Source: CAVQNQ01 sp963714205 (GTDB lineage: Bacteria; Acidobacteriota; Terriglobia; Bryobacterales; Bryobacteraceae). From it: a stretch of 64,000 bases of DNA. The stretch spans positions 1,178,001 through 1,242,000 of the forward strand of contig CAVQNQ010000002.1 of assembly GCA_963714205.1 (NCBI GenBank). Direction: 5' to 3'. Both the position numbers and the translations under genes were made by a program. Below the pieces are notes generated by a model that had not been told where the DNA came from, made no database searches, and saw only the letters and a program-made list of their open reading frames with translations. Below are positions 50,261-58,135 of the stretch, in pieces. Each line of letters begins with the position of its first letter. Position 1 is the first letter of the stretch.

Positions 50261-51142
50261 ATGCCGACTTTCAACACACCTCAGCCCATTTCTGTTCACC
50301 TCGAACTTGGAGGAGTAGGCGTAATCCGGCTTGCCGCGAGCGACCGGCCGGACACCGCCGTCGAGGTGCGTCCTACCAATCCTGCAAGCAAGGCGGACAT
50401 TGCAGCCGTTGAGCGGACCCGAGTCGAGTACTCTGACGGTCGACTGACCGTCAAGGGGCCGAAGGGATGGCGGTATTACTCCGGGTGGGGCCAATGGCGC
50501 GAATCGATCGACCTCGAGATTGCGATGCCCTCGGGATCCCGGTTCGAGGGCAATGCGGGAATCGGCACGCTGCACTGCGAGGGACGGTTGGACGAGCTCC
50601 GCTTCGACACGGGCGCCGGCGAAATTCACGCTGAGGAGAGTGGATCAGTGACGGTCCGCACCGGAACCGGTAACGTCAACATCGAGCGCGCGGCAGGACG
50701 GGTGGAGATCTCGACTGGCTCCGGACGGCTCGAGGTCGGCCGGGTCGATGGATCGGCAGCTGTCCGAAACTCCAACGGCGACACGTGGATCGGAAATGTC
50801 GGGGGCGAACTCCGGGTGAACTCCGCGAGCGGCAGGATCGCGGTCGACCGGCCGCAGTCGGCGGTCTTCGCCAGAACGGCGAATGGAGACATCGTGCTCG
50901 GTGCAGTCGCGCGCGGTGAAGTCGTCGCCGAGACCGGCTTGGGCCGGGTGGAGATCGGCGTCGCCGACAGCGTACCGGCCTGGTTGGAGCTTCACACGAA
51001 GTGCGGGAACGTTCGCAACGAACTCCACGCTGCCAACGCACCAGAGCCGGGCGAGGAAGCCGTCGAGATCCGTGCCTGGACACGCTACGGCGACATCACG
51101 ATTCACCGCTCACTCGAAACACGAGCAGCAGCGAACCTATAA
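50261..51142 (+). CDS. DUF4097-family beta-helix protein
   Basis: A 293-aa protein composed of short beta repeats (VEISTGSGRLEVGRVDGSAA, VRNSNGDTWIGNVGGELRVN, SGRIAVDRPQSAVFARTANG), typical of DUF4097/DUF4098 adhesin-like domains forming a right-handed beta structure. It has no signal peptide or membrane helix, so it is probably cytoplasmic. AAAGGAA lies 8 bp before the ATG. It follows the RHH gene by 45 bp, presumably in one operon. Function unknown. Confidence 0.8.
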   Translation: MPTFNTPQPISVHLELGGVGVIRLAASDRPDTAVEVRPTNPASKADIAAVERTRVEYSDGRLTVKGPKGWRYYSGWGQWRESIDLEIAMPSGSRFEGNAGIGTLHCEGRLDELRFDTGAGEIHAEESGSVTVRTGTGNVNIERAAGRVEISTGSGRLEVGRVDGSAAVRNSNGDTWIGNVGGELRVNSASGRIAVDRPQSAVFARTANGDIVLGAVARGEVVAETGLGRVEIGVADSVPAWLELHTKCGNVRNELHAANAPEPGEEAVEIRAWTRYGDITIHRSLETRAAANL

Positions 51143-51226
51143 CGTTAGGGCCGGCAGCACCGTGCAGCAAGCGCCGCGGCACTGCGCAAGCGATTCATCT
51201 CAATACTCTTTGAAAGGTGGCACAGC

Positions 51227-52463
51227 ATGTTGGACACAACAAGCGGAACAGTAGTGTGTGGATACGTCGAGAACGGCTGGGAGAAGGTGGCCGATGCCTT
51301 CGTGCGAACTTCGAAGGGAACCCCGGCGAAGTGGGCGCGGCGTGCCGCGTCTACGCAGCTGGTCACCCCGTCGTGGATCTGTGGGGCGGCGATCGCGAAG
51401 CGAACCGTCGCTGGGACGAGGACACCATCACCCTCGTCGCATCCACGACGAAAGGCGCGACCGCGATCTGCGCCCATCTGCTGGTGCAGCGCGGTGAGCT
51501 TGATCTCGACGCTCCGGTGATCCAGTACTGGCCAGAGTTCGGCGCTGCCGGCAAGGAGCATATCCCGGTGCGCTGGCTGCTCTCACACCAGGCCGGTCTG
51601 CCGGTTGTCGACGGTCCGTTGACCTTCGAGGACGCCTGCGCCTGGCATCCGGTCATCCGGGCACTCGAGGCGCAGGAGCCGGAATGGCAGCCGGGCAAAG
51701 AACACGTCTACCACAGCATGACCTTCGGGTTCCTGGTTGGGGAGGTCGTGCGGCGGATCACCGGCAAGTCGCTCGGCACCTTCTTCGCCGACGAGGTCGC
51801 GGCCCCGTTCGGGCTGAGCGCCTGGATCGGGCTGCCCGAGGGGCAAGAGGGACGGGTGGCGCGGATCGGGTACGCCGCTCCGTTCACGATGGAGGAGCTG
51901 ACCGCCGGGATGATCGAGACCACCGGCCTCGATAGGGACACGGTTATCGCCTGGATGAACGCCGTGTGGGGCCCGGCTCCGTGCAAGCCCGCGCTGGCCT
52001 GCTCGGCGGCGCCTTCGATCGCACCGACGACTACGTCAACTCGCGTGCCTTCCGTGCCGCGGAGTTCCCCTTCGGGAACATGTTCACGGACGCTCGATCG
52101 CTGGCGCGGATGTATGCGGCCACGGTGAGCGAGGTCGACGGCGTGCGGCTGCTGAATCCGGCGACGGTCGAGAAGATGACGGTCGTCCAGACCGACAAGA
52201 CGCGGATGAACGGGCTGCCGCCAGGACTGGAAGTTCCGGCCGACCGCTCCTTTTACATGTCGCTCGGGTTCTGGCGGGCCTGCCCGCCGATGCCCTGGAT
52301 CGGGCCCGGGTCGTTCGGCCACCCCGGCTCCGGCGGATCGGTCGCCTTCGGCGACCCCGGTGCCGGTATCGGCTTCGGCTATGTCACGAATCTGTGGTCA
52401 TTCCGGATTGGCGAACCACGGGCGTCGAACCTGGCCGCAGCGGTCACTGCCTGCCTCGGTTAA
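51227..52463 (+). pseudogene. Serine hydrolase (beta-lactamase/EstB family), two frameshifts
   Basis: A ~410-aa class C beta-lactamase-like esterase in three frames: VCGYVENGWEKVADAF; RANFEGNPGEVGAACRVYAA with the catalytic STTKG (Ser-x-x-Lys) and YHSMTFGFLVGEVVRRITGK; then AGLLGGAFDRTDDYVNSRAF and FGHPGSGGSVAFGDP. One base is missing near 51298-51303 (CCTTC for CCTTCC) and one in the GGGG run at ~51966-51972. All catalytic motifs survive, so these could be assembly errors, but the gene sits in an island of remnants. Members hydrolyse esters or beta-lactams. Confidence 0.82.
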
Positions 52464-52669
52464 CGATTCAGAACGCGTTTGCCGAGAGCTTCAATGGCCG
52501 TCTCCGAGACGAGTGCCTGAATGCCAACTGGTTTCTGAATGTGGGGGACGCGCGGCGCAAATTGAGGGCGTGGCGACAAGACTACAACGAAGCGAGGCCG
52601 CACAGCGGCCTCGGCTACGTGCCGCCCAGAGAGTTCGCGGCTCGAATAGGGAGTTCGCTGCCATGCTGA
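52464..52669 (+). mobile_element. IS3-family transposase C-terminal fragment
   Basis: About 67 residues of an IS3-type integrase core: IQNAFAESFNGRLRDECLNA (catalytic Glu), NVGDARRKLRAWRQDYNEAR and PHSGLGYVPPREFA. The fragment begins directly at the serine hydrolase stop, and the rest of the insertion sequence, including its left end, is missing. It marks an old insertion and deletion. Confidence 0.82.
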
Positions 52670-53157
52670 ATGGAAGAGCTGGAAAACCTGGAATAGTAGC
52701 CTCCCTCCGCCCTAACGGGCGTCGGACTACGGAGGACGGCGAAGAAGGCCATTTCGGAGGGGACCGGAGGGATCGAAAGCCAAGCGCGGTCGGCCACCTG
52801 GGCGGCGAATGCCGTGCGGCTGGGGCTGCGGTCTCAGCTCACGGCAAGCCATATGCGCGCGCATTTCACCGATTGCCCGAACCGGCCCAGCCATTGAAGT
52901 CTGTCATTCCACCCGGGGTGCGGGCAGGCGCCAAACGGAAATCTGAAAGCGTACGCCACGACCGCCGAAAGTGGCCACCGCGAACCCAGAACTGACGCTG
53001 CCGGTCGCGAGTTCCGGGTGGGATTCGGCCTCGCGGCAATAGATGTCGATGCACGTCATAATATCGCATCGTTGCAGATGAATGCATACCTCGCCAAGCA
53101 GGGTCCATCGTGGGCGGGGACCGATTGACTGATACGGGCGGCCCTGGGTTGCGGAGG
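52670..53157. other. 488-bp stretch without recognisable gene
   Basis: No start-to-stop frame on either strand has a recognisable motif; open frames here are composition artefacts of GC-rich DNA. It probably includes the remainder of the IS3 insertion and decayed sequence. Confidence 0.5.
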
Positions 53158-53619
53158 TCAGAAGCTGCGCAGTAGAAATTCTCTTGTGCTCGCCAGCACT
53201 TTTTCTCGCATCGCGCGATCGGGCAGCAATCGAGCAATTTCAACTGCCCCGATCATGGTTGAAAAAATCGCAAAGAAAGCCCGTTCTTTGTCCGCGGTCC
53301 GCTCGCCAGGCATGAACGGAACCATTCGGCTCTTGTAATTCAATAACTCCGCTGCAATCTGCAGCTTCATCCTTTTATCCGCCCGCGCCAGGTCCGGCGC
53401 GAGTGCCGCCAAGGGGCACCCGCGCTCGGGATGTTCACAGAGATCCAGGCTCGAGTAGGTATTTACGATGGCCTTCCATGCCTCTCGAAGCGGCGACTGT
53501 TTAGCGGCATAAGCCAGAGTGTCCTCGATATCACGGAAGCCCTCGCGCAGCGACTCGAGAAGCAGGTCGTCCTTGCTCTCGAAATGCTTGTAAAAACCTC
53601 CGTGGGTCAGGCCGACTCC
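53158..53619 (-). pseudogene. TetR-family regulator, 5'-truncated
   Basis: A continuous minus-strand frame (about 154 codons) encodes most of a TetR repressor: GVGLTHGGFYKHFESKDDLL is the recognition-helix end of the HTH, followed by the ligand domain (DLCEHPERGCPLAALAPDLA and IFSTMIGAVEIARLLPD). The first ~30-35 residues, including helices 1-2 and the start codon, are missing: homology stops at about 53620 and no ATG precedes it. The nmrA-like fragment begins on the other strand only ~17 bp away. Confidence 0.8.
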
Positions 53620-53636
53620 GTCAACAGGGCGTTGAA

Positions 53637-54059
53637 GTGGTCGAGGGCGACCTTATGACCCCAACTTCCGCTCAGGCCGCCATGCGGAACGTCAAGCGGG
53701 CCTACTTTACTTACCCAGTGGTCGACGGCCTGCATGAGGCCGCGACGATCTTCGCCGCGGCTGCGCGCGATGCAAGCCTGGAACTGGTGGTGAACAATTC
53801 GCAGTTTCAGGGTAGGCCTGGTGATCCCGCGTATCGCGATCTGAACCACGCTGCCAGCTTTCGCAATTTGCAGCATCGGCTGGCCGATCGCATCTTCGAT
53901 TGGGCGCAGGTGGGCGCTGTTCATCTCCAGGCGCCGCCCTACTACGAAAACGTGCGCGCTCTTGTTAGCCGGAGCGTCGCCGAGCAAAGTACGGTCTTCT
54001 TGCCGTGGGGCGAGGATACGACTGTGATTTCGCTCGTCGGCCATACCCAGGAGGCCTGA
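53637..54059 (+). pseudogene. NmrA-like NAD(P)-binding protein, 5'-truncated
   Basis: About 140 residues of an NmrA/SDR-type protein: VVEGDLMTPTSAQAAM, VKRAYFTYPVVDGLHEAATI, LELVVNNSQFQGRPGDPAYR and RLADRIFDWAQVGAVHLQAP. The Rossmann GxxGxxG N-terminus and the start codon are missing, and the C-terminus after TVISLVG switches to a short unrelated tail (HTQEA). It is a remnant at both ends, head-to-head with the truncated tetR. Confidence 0.75.
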
Positions 54060-54060
54060 A

Positions 54061-54561
54061 ATGTCATCGGAAACCATCTTCAGTATCCAGCTCGTTTTGG
54101 GGTATGTCGCGTGGCTGCTTTGCTTCAGCGTCTACGTTTGGCCCAGGCTCAGGGCAATTGACCGATTCGATGCCCAACGTGCAATCGCCACGCTGCACAG
54201 CTTTCGATTCTTCGGGCTCGTCTTTATCCTCCCGGGCATCGTAGGCCCTGATCTGCCCGCCGGCTTCGCCACCTCCGCTGCCTACGGTGACTTCGCGACC
54301 GGAATGCTGGCTATTCTGGTGCTCCTCACCGCAAGGATCCGTCCGCTGTTTTGGTCTTTCGTCGTCGCCTTCAATCTCGTGGGGGCAACCGACATCATCG
54401 TCGATTACTACCACGCCATTCAGGTCGGCGTTCCTGCGATGGCGGGGCAACTTGGCGCCACCTATGCGATCCCGATCATCTACGTGCCCTTGCTGATGAT
54501 CACTCATGGCGTCGCATTCTATTTGTTGCTTCGTCCGCAAAAGGAGAACCGATATGTCTGA
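54061..54561 (+). CDS. Four-helix integral membrane protein, unknown function
   Basis: A 166-aa protein with about five hydrophobic segments (IFSIQLVLGYVAWLLCFSVY, FRFFGLVFILPGIVGPDL, FATGMLAILVLLTARI, FWSFVVAFNLVGATDIIV, IPIIYVPLLMITHGVAFYLL). It starts one base after the nmrA fragment stop. It lacks known catalytic motifs. Proteins of this kind occur beside tetR, nmrA and alpha/beta-hydrolase genes in Proteobacteria, in line with a transferred segment. It appears intact and overlaps the next start by 8 bp. Confidence 0.72.
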   Translation: MSSETIFSIQLVLGYVAWLLCFSVYVWPRLRAIDRFDAQRAIATLHSFRFFGLVFILPGIVGPDLPAGFATSAAYGDFATGMLAILVLLTARIRPLFWSFVVAFNLVGATDIIVDYYHAIQVGVPAMAGQLGATYAIPIIYVPLLMITHGVAFYLLLRPQKENRYV

Positions 54562-54720
54562 TCTCTTAGAAACAGTTGGCGCTGCCGCCGCCTACAGCGG
54601 CCAGGCCCCGTCCGCCGAGGCTTGGTTCGCAGGTGGTGAGCGCGTCGGATACGACCCAAAAGCGCACACCATTTTTGCGAGGGAAGACGTTGCGAGAGAA
54701 GACGCGCCCCTCAGGGTTTT
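54554..54720 (+). pseudogene. Alpha/beta-hydrolase N-terminal fragment
   Basis: The ATG at 54554 overlaps the preceding stop. The first ~55 residues (MSDLLETVGAAAAYSGQAPS, AEAWFAGGERVGYDPKAHTI) resemble the N-terminus of alpha/beta hydrolases found in such gene sets. After about 54715 the frame continues into Arg/Pro/Gly-rich translation of GC-rich DNA, so the gene is cut off here by a junction. Confidence 0.5.
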
Positions 54721-55160
54721 GACGTTCGCAGGAACCGCGCGCGGCCCGCGCATTTCACCGTGCGCCCCACGCCCGCGTCCGCGGGGCAATGGGCTCCGCG
54801 GCTGGCCGCGGTGCGTTCCGCCCGAGCGGCGGCGGTGTCACCCTGCCACCGCGGCTCGCGGCGCGCGCTGAGCCGGCCGAGCCGCCTGGCGAAACCCTCC
54901 GGCCCCCTTGGTCCGGGGACGTCCGCGCTCGGCCGTTCCAAAAACTCCAGTTTTTGGAACATAGAAAAACCGTCGACCAGAGGACGTGCCGGACGAGGCG
55001 CGCACGAATGTCGACCGTTCGGTAGTCGCGCGTCGCGCCGCGTCCCGCGGACCGCGGCAGTCGTGCGCACGGCGCAGTGCGCGATTCCGCACCCAGCCGC
55101 CGTGCGTGCCAACCGAGCGGCGGCGGAACCAGTCGCTCACGCGGCGACCGCCACGGTTGC
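54721..55160. other. Highly GC-rich region without recognisable gene, containing a palindrome
   Basis: Translations in all frames are Arg/Ala/Gly/Pro-rich without motifs. It contains CGCG-rich words and related segments (for example around 54815-54835 and 55105-55130, both with GAGCGGCGGCGG). The only sharply different segment is the AT-containing palindrome at 54935-54960. Confidence 0.5.
54935..54960. repeat. Perfect 12-bp inverted repeat with 2-bp centre
   Basis: GTTCCAAAAACT-CC-AGTTTTTGGAAC. It stands out against >75% GC surroundings. It could be a transcription terminator-like hairpin, an operator, or the end of a small mobile element; no partner copy is seen in the window. Confidence 0.7.
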
Positions 55161-55163
55161 CGC

Positions 55164-55298
55164 GGGCAGCGCCGTGGCTTTTCGGCTGCCGCTTGTGCTG
55201 CTCGTTGGCCTGCCGATTAAGCTTCAGCAGGGCCTCTCGCTTTATGTGCAACTTCTGCGAGTATTTCTTAAAGACCTGGGCATCACCCCAGTTTGAAC
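55164..55298 (-). pseudogene. C-terminal fragment of a tyrosine recombinase (tentative)
   Basis: On the minus strand the frame reads WGDAQVFKKYSQKLHIKREA then LLKLNRQANEQHKR. This has the form of the last helices of a tyrosine integrase (catalytic Tyr in KKYS, then basic helix KREALLKL). Nothing upstream of it resembles the rest of the gene. It lies at the right edge of the island opposite the tRNA-linked integrase fragment. Confidence 0.45.
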
Positions 55299-55303
55299 CG
55301 CCA

Positions 55304-58090
55304 TTAGCGCGCCACCAGCCGGACTGGCCCCAGCAAGCCCGAAGCCGGAGGCGTTGCGCCGCGACCCCTTCCGGCGATCGCGGGCACAGGTAGTGCGGCG
55401 GCCGCGACTCCCGGTGTGGCCGCGATTCCCGGCGTCCCTTGCCCCTCGCCGCCCCTGCCGCCGAAACCCGCGCCGGATGTGGGGGGTGCACTGACTGCAA
55501 CGGCGCCGCCAAAGCCACCGCGGCCACCCGCCGTCGCGCGCACTTCCACTTCGAGATCGTTCGATCCCGCTTTCACTACGTTGGTTACTTCCCAACGATA
55601 CGGCTGCCACGCGTGGCCCTCCAACTCTTTCCCGTTCAGCTTAACCCGCGCGTAGTCGTGCACATTTCCGATTTCCAGAAACACCCGCTGGCCCACCGGC
55701 GACGCCGAAACCGTGAACTGCTTCCGATACGTCGCCGGCCCGGCAAACGATCGCGTCCCCAACTCCTCCCACGTCTTTAGAGCCGTCGTCAACTGTCTGC
55801 CGTTCAGGTCCAACGCCCACTCTCCGTCGAGCTCAGCCAGAGTGGCGCCCGATGCCCAGGACGGCTCCGCAGCGGCCACCCCGCTGGGAAGCGGCCCCAC
55901 CACAACGACTCTTGTTTCGTAGGGTCCCAGCACCAGCGGAAACTGAACCGAATCGCCTTCCGCCGTGGCCGCCGCCATCGGGTGAATCTCCCCGGCGCCC
56001 AAATCCCAGGCCTGCGCCTGTCCATGGCCGGCGATGGTCGCCATGCGCGATTCTTTCTGGTCGCTCTCGTTGAAGAAGAGATACATTTCGGCGTCGCGCC
56101 AGCTCCGGTGCGCGTACGTCAATCGCGGGAATTCGGCGTCCAGCTTGACATCCGGTTTCGGCAGCGCCGCCAGCACCCGCGGCGTGATATCGCCCGAAGG
56201 CTCGATCAGCGTGGCGAAGCTGAGGTCGGGCTTTTCGTTGGCGTCGCGGAAAGTCTTGTCCACCACGAGCGTGGGCGTCTTGCCCACGAAAATCATCTTG
56301 CCGCCAGCTTTGACGAAGGCCCGAAAACGCTCGAGGCCGGTCCGTGTGATCACCATCGAGGAAGGCACCACGATGGCCCTGTACACCTGGCCGCTGAGGT
56401 TCTTGAAGCCGCCATCTGCGATGGTGGCCACCGAGCTGAGCGACTGCTCGTCGAAATAGTCCCACTCCACCTGGTGTTCGAGCAGTTGCCAGCCCAGCTT
56501 GGTCGTGCTCCGGTCGGCCTCCTGGTCCCCCATCCACATGCTGTTGACAGGGTGGTAGATGCCCACCTGCGCCGCCGGGCGGCCGATGGCCATCAGATAG
56601 CCGCCCCGGTTGGCGTACCATGCCACCATGGATGCCTCCGGCGCCACGGCGGGCGCAGGCGAGGCCGCACCTCCGCCGCCCGAACCTCCGCGGACCGGAA
56701 ACCGGATCTGCAGCGCGTTCACTCCCCTCACCAGTTGAAAGTCCAGCTGGAACTTGCCGTCGATGCCCGGTCCGCCGCCTTCTTCGGCCCACACTTTGGG
56801 TTTGCCAAACAGGTGCGCCGCAGACGAGGCCAGCTTGGGGAAATTGTTGTTGAACTGCCACGTCCCATCCGGCGTGTGGATCGCGCCCGGCACAAGCTGG
56901 CTCAGATTATCGATTCCAGGCACTTGCGGGTAGCGCTCGTCCCTGAAGAAGTCGCCCTCGTTGCGGATCAAGTCCTCGCTGCCGCCGGGATTCATCATGG
57001 TTTCTTCGTACTCGACGTGAACCAGGTATTCGACATTGTTCCGCGCGCACCAGTCGGCCTGCACCCCGAAAAAGGAATCGCGGAACATCCCGCTCCAGAC
57101 GTCCCAGAAGTCCGCTTTTACGCGCGAGGCTTCCTCGCTCATTTTGGGCGCAAAGAACAGCGGCAGATAGGGTTGGAGATCGTAGCCCTTCTGGCGCCGG
57201 AACTCGTCCAGCAGCTTGGGCGTCCACGGCATCATGCCGGTGTAGTTCGGCTCGTCGCCAAAGAAGCCCAGCACGGTTTTGCCGAACTCATCGCCGATCG
57301 CCTGCTTGTAGGTTTCGTGCGTAATCTTGAGGAAGGCGCGGGTGGCTTCCGGATCCAGGTAATCGATCAACGGGTACCGGGCATCCTTGTTGCGGGTTCC
57401 GTCCTCGCGGTTGAACATGCGGGTTGGGGAACTCCGGTAGACATGGCGCACGAATACGATGTCCCAAAGCCAATTCGGGGTATACGGATCCGAGCCCGTA
57501 TTGGGCGCCGTGTACTTAAGCTGGCCGTCCTTGGGCATGGGCAGCACCGTGGTGGTGTGGTCGGAGCCGTTCTCCACGTACATTCCCAAGGTGTCCGGCG
57601 GCAAAGGCATGGAGATGGTCTGGCCGGCGGTTAGCGAGACACGCATGTCAGCCACGATTCCCTGCATGGCGAGCTGCGGATACCTGCGGCCGATAAAGCC
57701 GCCGGCAAACCCGCTGGGGTAATCGGATTCATCCTGGATCCATAGCTTGATCCCCCGCTTCTTAGCTTCCTGGACAATGAACTTCATCTGGTCCATATGC
57801 TCCGGAGTGAGATACAGGGGCTCGCCGCGTCCCGGCGAGACGTTGACTATGAAGACACCGTTGGCCGCGAGCCGGTCGAGATCCTGGACGATCCGTTGTT
57901 TCCTTTCATTGGCGTCCGGGCCGTTCCAACTGGAAAACGGCTGGATGGCGCCGTATTCGTGCGGCGGCTTCTTGAAATTCGCGGCCACGTCGCGCACCGA
58001 CGGAACCGTGACCTGCTGCCACGGGCGCTGCGCCGGAGACACAGCAGCCAGTAGCGGAATTAGCGCAAGCGCTTTCAAGATCCTCTGCAT
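55304..58090 (-). CDS. Secreted GH106-like alpha-L-rhamnosidase
   Basis: A 928-aa exported glycoside hydrolase. Signal peptide MQRILKALALIPLLAAVSPA. The TIM-barrel part has FIVNVSPGRGEPLYLTPEHM, KLWIQDESDYPSGFAGGFIG and KTVLGFFGDEPNYTGMMPWT (acidic active-site candidates), typical of the GH106-like 'glycosyl hydrolase' group. A C-terminal GH2-type sugar-binding domain follows (FAGPATYRKQFTVSASPVGQ, then VFLEIGNVHDYARVKLNGKE). Two Gly-rich insertions are odd: RGGSGGGGAASPAPAVAPEA near residue 470 and a long Gly/Arg/Pro tail. Rhamnosidase activity is inferred from family resemblance. Confidence 0.75.
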   Translation of the reverse strand: MQRILKALALIPLLAAVSPAQRPWQQVTVPSVRDVAANFKKPPHEYGAIQPFSSWNGPDANERKQRIVQDLDRLAANGVFIVNVSPGRGEPLYLTPEHMDQMKFIVQEAKKRGIKLWIQDESDYPSGFAGGFIGRRYPQLAMQGIVADMRVSLTAGQTISMPLPPDTLGMYVENGSDHTTTVLPMPKDGQLKYTAPNTGSDPYTPNWLWDIVFVRHVYRSSPTRMFNREDGTRNKDARYPLIDYLDPEATRAFLKITHETYKQAIGDEFGKTVLGFFGDEPNYTGMMPWTPKLLDEFRRQKGYDLQPYLPLFFAPKMSEEASRVKADFWDVWSGMFRDSFFGVQADWCARNNVEYLVHVEYEETMMNPGGSEDLIRNEGDFFRDERYPQVPGIDNLSQLVPGAIHTPDGTWQFNNNFPKLASSAAHLFGKPKVWAEEGGGPGIDGKFQLDFQLVRGVNALQIRFPVRGGSGGGGAASPAPAVAPEASMVAWYANRGGYLMAIGRPAAQVGIYHPVNSMWMGDQEADRSTTKLGWQLLEHQVEWDYFDEQSLSSVATIADGGFKNLSGQVYRAIVVPSSMVITRTGLERFRAFVKAGGKMIFVGKTPTLVVDKTFRDANEKPDLSFATLIEPSGDITPRVLAALPKPDVKLDAEFPRLTYAHRSWRDAEMYLFFNESDQKESRMATIAGHGQAQAWDLGAGEIHPMAAATAEGDSVQFPLVLGPYETRVVVVGPLPSGVAAAEPSWASGATLAELDGEWALDLNGRQLTTALKTWEELGTRSFAGPATYRKQFTVSASPVGQRVFLEIGNVHDYARVKLNGKELEGHAWQPYRWEVTNVVKAGSNDLEVEVRATAGGRGGFGGAVAVSAPPTSGAGFGGRGGEGQGTPGIAATPGVAAAALPVPAIAGRGRGATPPASGLLGPVRLVAR

Positions 58091-58135
58091 TTGAACCTCC
58101 CCTGAAATGAATTTTTGGGTAGCAGCCGCCGACGG

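Noticed and set aside
52394..52463. Serine hydrolase-IS3 fusion protein
   Set aside because: The frame that holds the IS3 fragment reads unrelated codons through the hydrolase end. This is a junction, not a fusion.
54592..55527. Several 60-230 aa ORFs in the GC-rich block
   Set aside because: They overlap on both strands with Arg/Pro/Gly-rich composition and no conserved motif. Only the short FKKYS-KREALLKL segment looked protein-like and was kept separately.
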